NCBI GenBank assembly: GCA_012656075.1
Contig: JAAKBF010000049.1
Coordinates: forward strand, 372,001 to 436,000
From: Phytophthora hibernalis
Lineage: Eukaryota; Oomycota; Peronosporomycetes; Peronosporales; Peronosporaceae
Direction of reading: 5' to 3'
Length of the DNA: 64,000 nt
The notes beneath the pieces are model-generated. The model had not been told where the DNA came from and did not search any database. It saw nothing but the letters and a program-made list of their open reading frames with translations. Every line of letters begins with the position of its first letter. Position 1 is the first letter of the stretch. The translations under genes and the position numbers were made by a program. Shown here piece by piece: positions 13,901 to 24,791 of the stretch.

Positions 13901-15858
13901 TTTGCATCTTTGCTTGCCAGAACATTCTGGTTCGACTCGAACTTCTTCATCGGCTCTTCAATTCTCTTCAGCAGGTGTCTAGACCACGTAATATTACCAG
14001 CTACCGGTGGCAAATTGCGTGGATATGGCGGATTCTGCTTGTACTTTTCGTACTGCTGGAGAACATGTTCCAGCTCCAGACCATAATTCTGAAATATAAC
14101 GTTGAACTTGGAGTCCAAGTCCGACTTCAGGTTCTCTCGCTGTAGAATGGTTTGAAACTTACGAAGCAAATTAAGAGAGTGCTCGATCGAAGTGATATTC
14201 TCGAAGGAATCGTTGATAAACTTTTGCAGCAGACCCTCAAGGTCGGAGATCCGGACGTTGAACTCGACATAATCGCGATCAAAGCGGTTGTTCTTGTAGT
14301 CCAGCAAGTCGTGATTGCGGTACTGGAACTCCCGAATGATCGAATTGAACTTTGCGATCAGGTCTTCCATTCCTTCTAGTCGGTGTTGACCCAGCGACGA
14401 GAACTGGTGAATCGTTGTGAACATATCAATCAACTTCATCACACGTCGACAGAACAGGTCGAACTTCCCAAAGATCTTCATCTCGTTGAACTCGAACTGC
14501 TTGCCCTTAGGTGTTGCAAATAACTTGTCTTTGGTGACACGATACTGTTGCTGATACGCTTCGTTCAACTTCAGACACGAGTCAAGGTGCCGCACGAGCT
14601 CTTCCGGGTCTTTATCCCACATGACTTCGTAGGTTTCTCCTCCAGTCACACAATGCTTACAGTTCGTGATCATTTGGTTTGTGATCTTCGTGAACAAATT
14701 CGCCATCCGTTCAGTAGTATTGTAATATCTCGCGATAGAATGAATCATCTTGATGGAGTTCATCAGCGCTGGTAGCGTATCGATGATGGAGCTGGGTGTG
14801 CCGTTGTACAGCGGAATGATAAACTTCTCGAGCGTGAACAGGTACTTGACATTATCTTTGGCTTCGTTTGCTGCCTCGGTAATTCCGATATCAATCTGTT
14901 TCCACCGCCGAAGTAGAGTCTGAATGCGCTGTTTCGTGTCATCGCTAACACTTTTCGTCGTTCGGCTAAGCACCGCAAAGACGTCCTTGTATTCATTCAT
15001 CTTCAGTTGCTCGGTAATACTCGTCAACCTCTGCATTCTTCGTCTCCAGTATTCGAGCTCCCCCATAGGACCGTCATCATCGATCGTCTGGTCATTGTTC
15101 CCTTTGCCGTCATTCGTCGTGTTGGTCTCCAAGTACGTCGAGATGACGTCGCACCACTCCTTCAGCACGTCTTCATAGTGGGTGATCAACTTGGGCGAGT
15201 CGGAATTCTGCAACGCCCTCACACCATTCCCATGACCTGCATTGTTCACTGTTTCTGCAAGAATACTACGGTCGGGTCTTCTCAGCTCCAAGCCGCTGTC
15301 CATATTATTGAGTGCCTCCTTGAGGTCGTTGGCGAACTTCTCGGATTCCGTCATGAATTCGATCTTCAAGTCGGAATCGGCTTTTCCCCACTCGTCTTTC
15401 GCCTTCAAAAGCGGTGAAAACAACGAACTGATCGTCGTCTCGAGGTCGCGTAAAATATTCGGCGCCAATTCGCCAAAACAAATGGCGTTGTCGCTGGCCT
15501 TCTGGGTGTCCACGGGCTTCCCGTCCGCTGTCGTTCTCAGAAAGAAGCAGCATTTCGCTCGAATCGGGATGGAATTCCCCAGCGAGACACAAAGTTTACT
15601 ACTGTTATTAGCTGCTGCGTCCCCGTTTGAACCGTTGATAACTTGTCCGTTCACTGCTCCGTTCTCGACTGCCACTACAGTAGCTCCCGTCTGGAAGTGC
15701 ACGAACACTTTGCACGCGTCTTTCCCACTCAGTAGTTCGTCGAAAAGCTTTCGGGTACCTGCAGACGCCAAAACCTCGTTCACTTCGGTTGGTGTCACAT
15801 TGGGCTCGAACGTCTCCACGATGCGCTGGGTCACCCATTGCATCCGCGGGTTCGACAT
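1979..15858 (-). CDS. Axonemal outer-arm dynein heavy chain, gamma/DNAH5-DNAH8 type
   Basis: The motor subunit of the flagellar outer dynein arm, which drives zoospore swimming by ATP-powered microtubule sliding. One intronless coding region of about 4,630 residues starts at the ATG at 15858 (MSNPRMQWVTQRIVE). Order: N-terminal tail; linker (about 1320-1600); AAA1 with GPAGTGKT (nt 10122-10145); AAA2 with GPTGGGKT (9273-9296); AAA3 with GGPGTAKT (8253-8276); AAA4 with GVGGSGKQ (7121-7144); the coiled-coil stalk with microtubule-binding tip (about 6450-5500); AAA5-6; and a C-terminal domain ending PPRHWGLRGVCLLCNTE. That ending and the N-terminus resemble DNAH5/DNAH8 and Chlamydomonas gamma chain more than the beta class. 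The frame breaks ten times, each consistent with one lost base: 12608-12612, 12040-12041, 11899-11903, 10560-10563, 10382-10387, 7926-7929, 7581-7583, 6079-6082, 4857 and 3343-3347. A sequencing artefact is the best explanation. An upstream ATG at 15979 opens a different frame, so the start is slightly uncertain. Confidence 0.93.
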
Positions 15859-16219
15859 GGCAAACCAATTGGGTCTTGAACCCTGCGACGTCAATTCCTA
15901 ACTGGGAAGGATCGCCGCCCCACGGATCAAGAGACTCTTCATGGAAGATCCGTAGCGAAACCCCTCGGAAGATAGACATCGTGTGTATTGTTGACTTTGA
16001 GAGTGAATTGAGTCACCGGGAAGGGGCCAACTACGAAGTCGTGCATTGGTAGCCATTGATAAATTCGTTAACGGGTCTGCTAGTACAAACCGATCAATCT
16101 GGGGCCAGGAGAGCTGATAGAGTTCTGGATCGAGTCCATACCCCTGGGTTTTCATTTGGCTAACAGTTTTTAGAGAATGCGGTGTCCTTCATCGTTCGGT
16201 TGAGCCACACATGAAGTCT

Positions 16220-16877
16220 TTAGCCAAAACGCTTCTTGACGATGGGGTGGTGAGTCTGGAGCCAGGCGAAGTAATCCTTGTAGAGCTTGTAGAGGTCATT
16301 GTCCTTCCTGACGCCCATTGTTTGAAACCGTTTGAAGACGTCGTCCGAGTCGAGGCCATTGCGTTTCCATCACCCGAACAACGTTTTCGCGTACTTGCCG
16401 TCTTTTCGAGCTTCGTTCTGTCGAACATCTTCTTATCGCCCATGGCTACATTGAGTGGATGGTGTTTCTCGAGCCACGTGATGTAGTTCTTGTAGAGGTT
16501 GTAGACGTTGTAGACGTTGGTGTCCTTGTCAATGTTCTGCGCTTTCAACAAGTTGAAAGCGTCGTCGCCTCGAATCCGAAACGCTTCCACCTCCGGAACA
16601 ACGTTTTCGCGTAGTTGGAGTCCGCCATCGCTTGATTGATCTTCTTTGTGTTGAACACATTCGCACCGGCCAATCTCTCTTCACTGTCGTTGTCTTCATC
16701 TGCTGTTTCATGGACTCGCAAGGATCTCTTGCCACTTTTGTTCTCCATAGCCAACAAGCTTGAGTCTGGGGACGCCATCGAGTTCATCATACTCATGTCG
16801 GCATCCGTCGACAACGCGGTGCCGCTTGCGAGAAGGGAGAGCGCAGACACTACCAAAAGGATGGACGACAGGCGCAT
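16220..16877 (-). pseudogene. RxLR-EER secreted effector with W-type repeats, broken
   Basis: Oomycete host-translocated effector. It has a signal peptide (residues 1 to about 21), RSLR at 51-54 and EER at 66-68 after an acidic stretch. A W-type helical module follows (NYAKTLFRRW), then a second module of the same kind (DGKYAKTLF in another frame), each ending in a LYKxY...W-HHP tail. Two single-base losses break the frame, one at 16568-16569 in a G run (minus strand) and one near 16420. A TGA at 16370-16372 inside the second module is not explained by base loss. In W-motif effectors this position usually encodes an amino acid, so a C-to-T change of CGA is a plausible origin. It is probably truncated or inactive, but the first module and all targeting signals are intact. 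The gene is single-exon, as is normal for the class. The host target is unknown. Confidence 0.85.
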
Positions 16878-16924
16878 TGTCGTTTTTGGCAGCGGAGAAA
16901 AACCACTCGTGGACTGGAGGACAA

Positions 16925-16969
16925 GTTACAGAATGATAACGCGACAATGTCCCGTTATCATTCTGTAAC
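16925..16969. promoter_or_regulatory. Perfect 17-bp inverted repeat carrying an Inr-like motif
   Basis: 16925-16941 and 16953-16969 are exact reverse complements around an 11-base spacer. Each arm reads CGTTATCATTCTGTAAC on one strand and contains the initiator-like TCATTCT. On the minus strand the proximal arm lies about 60 bp before the effector ATG at 16877, the usual oomycete spacing. The arrangement could start transcription in both directions. The repeat is seen directly; promoter function is inferred. Confidence 0.5.
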
Positions 16970-19159
16970 CACGAGGTCGAACATGAACGCCTCCTTTCGA
17001 AGCAAACCGTACTTGCTCCGAGCCCACTAGAAACGCTCGTAATTGCACTGTACAGGGTGTCGATCCCATGGTGGCTCTCGGGCAAGATCCTACAGCTTCC
17101 CATGCACTATCTTACCAGGTAGAAATATCTTGTTAATTGTAGCAATTTTCCAGAGCTGGGCAATGGTAAAAGGTTGCGAACCACCTGCACTCGTGTAGGG
17201 AGGAGAGAACGAGCTCCTTCAATCCTACCATTTATACCGCTGGTTTCCCCATTCTCACGCCATTTAGGGGGACAGTAGCCTCCGTTGGTCTCGCAGTCCG
17301 TGGTGTCCTCGCTACGATGTCCTCTCTCTCCACACATGAACCCACAATCACAACGGTGCTATAGTTGGGCCCAACTTGGGCAACATCAAAATCTTGTGGC
17401 GTGCTTTGTATAAGGTAACACGTCGGTGTGGCGATGCTGCTTCAGCAAAATCGACACCGAGGAGGACCTCATCATAGCAATTGCATACTAGGTAGTTAAT
17501 TGTCCCGAGTCAGAACGGTGGCAACCGTCTTGGCTAGGAAGCAATCCGGCTGGACGGGATTGCTGCTCAACTTCTTGCTGAGCAGCAACGTGAGGATGAG
17601 TTGGCTGCCCTGTCGCAGCTACGGAGGGATGGTCGCCCGGTGACGCAACTCTAGTATTTGGCTCAGTTTGGCGGGACCCTGGGATTGGTGGAACCTGGGC
17701 CCCCATATTTCGAATGGCGGCAAGCGGCGCAGCGAGAGCAAGGAACGACGGCGTTGCGACGCTGCAAGGACGGAAGGCATGGCAGTGGAGGACAACCAGG
17801 ACAAGGACGACGTAGGAGGGGTGTCGCGGTGGCACGGCAGGATGGCAACGGATCGGTAAGTCAGGAAGTAGGAGGGGCAGCCGCACGGCACGCCCCTAGT
17901 TCGAGCAGGAGCTCAGTCGTGAAAACGCCTTGGAACCAGCAAGTTAATATCTTTTGTATTGATTTGTTGTTGTTATTGATCTACTCTCCGGTACGCACCT
18001 GCCTGCCATACGCCTCGAGGACCGTCCTAAATCAAGGCGGCTCGCGACACCATTATACATGTACATGAAAGCCTCTACATGTATATCCATCAGAGTCTTT
18101 CGAGATGGTAACGTCGATAATTTTGGGATTTGGATGGGTCCCATCACATTAATTATCACATGCAAAAAAGCGTTACGGTATTATCTTGAGTTTTGATTGA
18201 CTGACACATCACAGTTTGAATTCAAACGACTTCATTTTTACGAAGCTAGGGGACGTTCATAACGTAAATAACTGCATGTTTTAACATAGCAGTTTACGTA
18301 CTTGACGTATATACACCACCCCGTTGAGGATTTTACTCTCAGAATTTATCGGAGCTGAAAATTATAAGTTTTCGCAAACCAGCCCATCGGACCATTTGTA
18401 ATACCGGCTTCAGTACCGGTAGAGATTGGGCTGGTGTCCCGCACCGCAGCGGAAGCAAGACGTGCCAGGAGGCCCACCCGATTGTCCAACGGTCGCTCAG
18501 CATAAAGCATATCGCGCCTGATCTGTACCACTGTTTGCCACTTTGGAACCCGGCGGCCACCCCAAAAGATGGCGCAGGGGTGGCATTCGAAGACATTCCA
18601 CGGAAGCAGCAAGCCGTGGAGCGACGACGGAGCATCCAGCGACCAAGGACGGAGGTCGCGGGCGCCCAGAGCGCCGCCGCGGCTCGGAAGAAGGACGGAG
18701 GGCGCTAGGAGTGCCAGGTGTGTAACCAGGAGGGTTGTCGTGCATATGGGTGCGCGCGGCGTGGAGGCCGACGCACCCGAGCTTTAGTCAGTCGTAGATC
18801 TACCTCCTAGCAACCAAAGGAGCTAACGGAAATCTTATACGTTTATTTGATTAAGCCGCGAGCGTCCCCTACAAGTCCCTACTCCTACCAACACCAAGCA
18901 GCTAGCCGCCCCGCTGGAAGGCAGGTGCACGACATTTTGGTTGCGAAGCAGGGTAGCTGCTTGCTGGAGAAGGACTTGCTCGGTACAAGGCGTGGCTTCT
19001 GACAAGGCGCGAGTGCAGAGAGTTCGCGGGGATCAGCTCGAAGGTACTCAAGCTTCTGAGAGTACGTGATTTCGCGTGGAGCTGCACAAGTCCAGGTCGA
19101 CGGACGGTTGCGAGTGCTGCTAAGTCAAGTGGAGTGCACCCGCTCATCGATCTACTACT
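16970..19159. other. Intergenic/repeat DNA with weak gag-like fragments
   Basis: No intact gene is visible. On the minus strand near 17340-17260 a Cys/His pattern (CGFMCGERGH, then C) resembles a retroviral-type zinc knuckle. On the plus strand, about 17500-17860 is open apart from one stop and encodes a Gln/Ala/Arg-rich helical segment (LAEQQREDELAALSQL) that looks gag-like but is not recognised. 18180-18350 is A/T-rich. 18350-19150 is GC-richer and may hold the 5' LTR and leader of the Gypsy element that follows. I could not define LTR ends or a primer-binding site because no second LTR copy is visible. Confidence 0.4.
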
Positions 19160-21420
19160 ATGCATTCGGGCGACAATAACGCCGGATTTGGTGACGCGTT
19201 TAGAGACGCGGACGCTGCGGAAGTCACGGACGGAACTGCGCCGGCTCAGCACGACCAGGGTGACACAACTACGATGGGAGGTGTTGCTTTGAGTGGAGTT
19301 CCAGCAGGGACCGATGCGGGTGGGCCGCCAGCTGCGAGCGCGCCACTGACGAACCCCGCGCGTATGGCTTTGACATTGGGAGGACTAGGAGCTGTGCAGA
19401 ACGTGGTGCAGAGGGACGTGGCCAGCACCAACCGTGCTAGCGGAGGACCCGGTCCTGCTGCAAGCGTTCCAGGTCTGGCTGCAAGCGTTCCCGTGTTGAC
19501 CCGGTCTGGGTCGGCGCCCACGGTTGGACATACTACGACTAGCGTTCCTGTAACTCTAATGACCGCTCCTCAAACAACGATTACAACTGGACCACCGACT
19601 ATGGCCGCGAGTGGAGCAGCGGCGACTCATCAGAGTCAAGCCCAAGATGGCCATCCGAGTCAAACGGTGACATTCCAAGCTGGTCTAACCCTGACAGGAC
19701 CGACGAGCCAAGCATTAAGCGTTCCTACTTCTAGTGTACAAGGAGCGCATCCGGTGAACGGAGCGTCCGGACTTCCGACTGCACAACTGATGCGAGCTGC
19801 CAATGGAGAATACTTCTGGCAGAGTGTGCCTCCTGCTGCGGCGCCTCCACTCCAAGCCCCTGCGTATCAGTGGGGACGACAAGTGATGTTGCAGCAACCT
19901 ACGGGTACTCAGACTCCCCTGGACCCGCCCCAGCAGGCGTCTCCAGGTTGGATGGGCTTTGGAATACCCCCGACTTCGTCTACTTACGCGCCTACGAGCA
20001 CGCCGGCTACTCATCGGCGTATGAAAACGGCTGTGGCTTCTTATGGTGGGTTCTCGATCGGTGAGATGCCAAGTTATCCAAGCTACGGGTACGCTAGTCC
20101 GTACTATCCTCAGAACGCGACGACTAGCGGGGCGACGCCGAGGCCGACCTGGGGTTCCTACGCGCAAGCTACGACGAACCCACAGGGGACTGCGACTCCA
20201 AGTGCTTACGACCCTAAGCAGCAAGCTCCCCTACGAGTGGTCTTGCAATGTATACTCCTCAGTCTGCTGCTGCGCAGTTGGCGCTCAGTGGGCAGGGGAA
20301 TGCTACCTCTCTTACTGGATCTATGGGAATGCCTTCGCATATCAAGAACGCTGTCAGGATGATACAGCCGTTCTACTCGGATGGGTCTACGGTGGAAAAG
20401 GCGAGCGCCTTCTGGGATGCGTTCGAGCGAACTACCCTCGGACTGCACGAGTCTCGCGATTGGCTGCGTTGCGAGAGTGTTTGACGGGCAAGGTGGGTGA
20501 AGAGTGGTGGATGTACTCGCAGATCAGCGACTTCAATACTCTGAGGACTAGGTTTCACAACCAGTTCATATGCCAAACGCCCCAGTAGATCATTGAACGT
20601 CTGAAGACGACGAAGCGTTCCCGTGGCATGTCGGCTGAAGTTTGGGCTGACTTGATTTCGAGTCTCTGTGAATCGCTCAGTGTGACGACCCACATATGCG
20701 TTACCAGTTCTTCCTCACTGGCCTAAGGAACAGCGAGTGGAAGTCGCCTCTGAGCACCTTGATGGTGAACTCGATACCTCAAGCCGTGGCTGTGATGCTC
20801 TACAAGAACATGCACCAGCCTGTGGAGAAGGATGCTGATTTCGTTGATGAGATCGAGAAGAAGCCCGCGACCGAGAACACGTTGATGCAGAGGAAGATGG
20901 ATATGATTGAACGGACTCAGAATCTATTAGTTCAACCTAGACAAACTCCTCCTCGCTCTACGCGATCTCCCGCGCGGCCCTCTTACGTTGCTGCTTCGTA
21001 CGACGCTCCTGAGACCCAAAGTAGTCCACCTCCGAACGCTGCGCCACCGCCCCCTCAAATGGGGGTATCAGGCAAGGACCGGATATGTACACTCAAGAAG
21101 GCCAAGTAATTTGCGGACGCTGCCACATTTTGAGATGCAGCCGACTCACCTGTCGACGAAACCACGCTACTAGCAACAACTGCCACGCGAGAGGACATAT
21201 CCAGGCCGAGTGCACGCAGCCAAGCACCCAATCTCAACCGCGGAACTATGGAGGATCCGGTGGCCAAGGTCGAGGCAGTCGTGCCTGCTTCAAGTGTGGT
21301 GAGACGGATCACATTGCGATACAGTGTCCGAACCAAGCCGCGCTGAATGATTTGATCGCTCAGAGGCGTGCTACGACTTCGTCGTCTCCTGCTCAAGGAT
21401 CGACGCAGTCCCCTCAGTGA
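19160..21420 (+). pseudogene. Gypsy gag (capsid/nucleocapsid), frame-broken
   Basis: The first segment (19160-20362) is a Pro/Thr/Ser/Ala-rich, probably disordered N-terminal part. A capsid-like core follows in other frames (20248-20484, 20500-20588, 20696-21109; for example AFWDAFERTTLGL and LTGKVGEEWWMY). The nucleocapsid end carries a perfect CX2CX4HX4C knuckle, CFKCGETDHIAIQC, at 21286-21327. Gag packages the element RNA and assembles virus-like particles. At least three frame changes and stop codons show that it is not a working copy. Confidence 0.75.
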
Positions 21421-23098
21421 CGGGGAAGGAGGAAGGGGAAGGGAGAGGTGTCGCTCCTTCCTCTTGTCACGGAGACGATACAGAAGGGAACGCTCTAAAA
21501 GTCAACCAAGGAACGGATTGTGAGACTGGAGGGACTACGGGACACGCAGTGGCTGCTATGGAAGCTACGGCGTCGTTCGAAACCACAGAAATTACTATGG
21601 AAGAAGTATCTGGAAGATAATTCGTGTACGATAATCGACTACCTAGATGGGAAGGTGACGCGCAGGACAGCTACTCTGCGCCGATGGAGATCAAGGCCCT
21701 AGAAGGCGTCGATGGGGAAGTACACTACGAATTGGAACACTACAAAGAACCCGCTGTTCGGGACGGTGCTGGGCAGGACAACTACACTGCGGAAGCAAGC
21801 CCAATCGAAAGGACAGAGGGAACCAAGCATATTGCAGGAGACGGGAGCGATGAGCCCGTCGAAGAAACGACAGTAGAGCGCACGAATCGCGACTTTGACT
21901 TGGAGGATCTTGGGAGTACCATGCCAACTGCTAGAGCTAGGTGCTACAAGGAACCCTTCGGTGAGAGGAGACCGTCTATGAGAACTTTGGAATGACGGCT
22001 CGCTCTAATGACGGAGGCGGAGAACGCTCCACACATACTGACTTTGGGTCCAACGGGGGACCTTACAACCCAATTGGAACAGCTGACGAGCAAGACCAGA
22101 CGGGAAGTGTACTAGAAACGCTGAGTCAAGATGTGGAGGGCGCCTGTACGGGTGGGATGGGGAGTGTATCTGAAGGCACTACCATACCTGGACTGGGCGA
22201 GGTGGAGAGGCTCGCAACGGACGTCCAACTAGACTGCAAACCAAACCCTGAAGAAGGAAATACCAGCCCAGATAGGATGGTGAGTGTAACTGAAGGCACT
22301 ACCGTACCGGAGCTGAGCGAAGTGGAGACGCTCACCGGAGAAGTCCACCTGGACCATGAGCCGACCAAGGAGAAGTTGACCCCGTTCCAACATGCACGGT
22401 TGTTTACACCAGAAGAGCTGGATGCTCTAGCTGCGAGAAACGTTGGTCGTTTCGGACGAGGCCAAGCGGGCCAACCGCGACTTCAGAGATGTGAAGTCGG
22501 CTGCGAACGGTACCGTCAGTCTTACGATAGCCGATTGCCGTGATGTAGGGGTGGATCTAACTCGTTCGAAGACGAGATTCGCCGCTTGATACGCTCGGAA
22601 AGCGTTCCGATTACTGTGGACCAGTCTGTGGTCATCGAGAACATCGGGATCAACCTGGTGACTACTGAAGAGCGCGCGATGGACGCTACTGGTCCCACTT
22701 TGGGAGACCTTGGAACTCTAGAGACTTTGCCGGCCCGCTATCGCTCCTTGGTTATGCGAGCCGTGTACTTGCTCGTGGAAGAAGAGGAAAAGGTGACATC
22801 TACTGCCTGTGCTCCCTGCTACGACCGATGACGGACTCTTGCAGAGGATCAGAAAACTCGAATCCGAACTATGGTGTCTTTCGAAGATGGTCCAGTTGAG
22901 AGCCACTTCCTTCCTCGAGTATTGTGGTTGGTGGAAACTAGCTACATTGAAGAATCTGAGGTCATCCGCGCTAAGATGCGAGAGCGCGAGGCCAAAGCTC
23001 GGGAGCTGCGTTCGGCTCTGGCCTGCCAAGTGCGACGTCCGGGTAAGAAACATGTGATCTTTGACTGCTCCACTCTGTTCTAGGAGTGCTCCGAAGCG
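21421..23098 (+). other. Gag-pol linker of the Gypsy element, unrecognised
   Basis: Open segments at 21624-21995, 21992-22543, 22586-22831 and 22871-23083 encode acidic, Glu/Thr-rich sequence without a recognisable domain. Two similar stretches near 22160-22200 and 22280-22325 encode SVxEGTTxPxLxEVExL twice, an internal repeat of about 120 bp. The position between nucleocapsid and protease suggests a spacer of the polyprotein. Confidence 0.45.
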
Positions 23099-23794
23099 TT
23101 GAAAGACTTGGGCTCAGACGCCAACGGGAAGAACGATGCTGACCAGTACGTGTACGTCGTCCGCGACAGCCTAGCTCACGTGCGGAAGCACAAACCTGGG
23201 TTGTGCGCCGTTACTAAGGGCGACGACGAGGACGACGACGGGAGCGATCGTCTAGTCCCTGACGGCAAGCGAGTTATCGGTTCTGTTGGTGGCATTGAGG
23301 CTGTGTCTGCAGGACATATTGACTGCCTCCCTGCCAAAATGCTGATCGACTCGGGAGCTATTGCGAGTCTGGTTGACGCGCGGGTCTTGCGTCGTATCGG
23401 CCGGTCCGACGCGTCGTTACGGCTCTATGTGGGAAGGCTGAATGGCGTCACGGGGCACAAGCTCAGGATCAAAGGAGTAATCGACTTGCCCATGCGACTA
23501 GGCTCTCAGGAGAAGTTGCGACCGTTCGCCGTTGGCGATCAGCTGCATGTGGACGCCATCCTAGGAACGGATACTCTGAAGGCCTATCGTGCGCTGATTG
23601 ACTTGGAGGAGAACACTCTGACTCTGAAAGTCACTGGCGAAGTGTTCCCGCTTGGATCACTTTGCGTCGAAGAGATGTACGACACTAAGATCAGCTCGAC
23701 TGTGCGGATCCGACCTGGGGGCCAAGCCCTAGTGATAACTGACGTCTTGGGTGAAGCTGCAGAGAACACTACGGTGCTAGTAGAAGGCGCCTGA
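23099..23794 (+). pseudogene. Gypsy aspartic protease domain
   Basis: A retropepsin-like fold: KMLIDSGAIASLVDARVL contains the active-site D-S-G triplet, and DAILGTDTLKAYRALID is the typical second-half signature. In the family this protease matures the gag-pol polyprotein. A stop at 23792-23794 separates it from the reverse transcriptase in a different frame. The catalytic residues are intact, but the polyprotein is not continuous. Confidence 0.75.
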
Positions 23795-23825
23795 CCTGGA
23801 CGCGACGGCTCGAATCGCTCGCACG

Positions 23826-24791
23826 TTGTGCTGTGTACAGAGTAGTAAGTTCATTATGGAAGTGTGTAACGCCTCTACAGAAGACTTGGTGATCAAGAAA
23901 GGAACCAGACTGGCTGCTGCTACCGTGGTCCCAGCTTCTACCTTTGATCATGAGTCTGGACTCCGACAAGGTGGTGTTCCGGCGCCTAAGGCGACGTCCT
24001 CTGACGACGCCTGGGTGGACTCGGTCATCAGTTCGGCTGCGGCCACCTCGACCGAGCCTCGTGACGCTATGCCTGGACTAGACAAAGTCATACGCGAAGA
24101 CCTTGAAGTTGACTTCACAGGATCGACGCTCGGAGAAGAACAGCGCGGGATCCTGCGCGGGTTGCTGACTTCATTTGGTGACATGTTTGTGGAGACCTCG
24201 ATGACTCCGGGGCAAACGGATCTAGTGAAGTTCTCTATTGATACCGGAACGCAAAACCCCATCAAACAGCGACCGTATCGAGTATCCAAGGCTGAAGGAG
24301 ACGTGATGGAGGCCGAAATCCAGCAGTACCTCGACCTGGGACATTTACGTCCGTCAACAAGCCCGTGGTCAAGTCCAGCTCTGATGATACGAAAGCCTGA
24401 CGGTGGCATTCGATTTTGTATTGATTATCGCCGCCTGAATGCTATAACTATCAAGGACTGTTATCCTATGCCATTCATTGACGACATTTCGGACGTCCTC
24501 GGTAACGCTAAGTTATTTTCTACCATGGACATCGCCTCGGGGTACTGGAACGTGCCCATGGCCGCGGAGTCCGTGGAGAAGACCGCTTTCACGTGTAAGT
24601 ACGGCCTCTACGAGTGGAATGGAAGTGCTGAAGTACGATTTCGAGTTCTGTTCAGGAAGGTGCGGACACTTCTCATCGGTGCTCAACTCCCAAAACAATT
24701 CTGGTGTGAGGCGCTTCTTACGGCGACGCTGCTCAACAATATCAGTCCGATTAGAAGAGCAGATATCACACCCTACGAACGCTGGCACTGA
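23826..24791 (+). pseudogene. Chimeric ORF: Gypsy RT N-half fused in frame to Copia integrase end
   Basis: Residues 1 to about 264 are Gypsy polymerase: the segment leading into RT (DLVKFSIDTGTQNPIKQRPY), the fingers (LRPSTSPWSSPALMIRKPDG), the RFCIDYRRLN motif and the palm start (LFSTMDIASGYWNVPM). Immediately after YEW the protein becomes a Copia integrase C-terminal region (NGSAE, KVRTLLIGAQLPKQFWCEAL, TPYERW). NG-AER normally opens that region in Copia integrases, so the junction falls on a domain boundary. The fused frame stays open for 321 codons. It could be a true recombination product, a nested insertion with deletion, or an assembly join. Confidence 0.8.

Larger units (their letters stand above)
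19160..24617 (+). mobile_element. Degenerate Ty3/Gypsy LTR retrotransposon, truncated within RT
   Basis: Gag with a CCHC knuckle, an aspartic protease and the first half of a Gypsy reverse transcriptase follow in canonical order. The element stops abruptly at about 24617, just after the conserved CKYGLYEW segment of RT. The catalytic YxDD motif, RNase H and integrase are missing. From there the sequence continues as a Copia element. No LTRs were found. Confidence 0.85.

Noticed and set aside
17488..17886. Minus-strand Pro/Arg-rich frames
   Set aside because: No family features; the plus strand is a better, though still weak, gag-like candidate.
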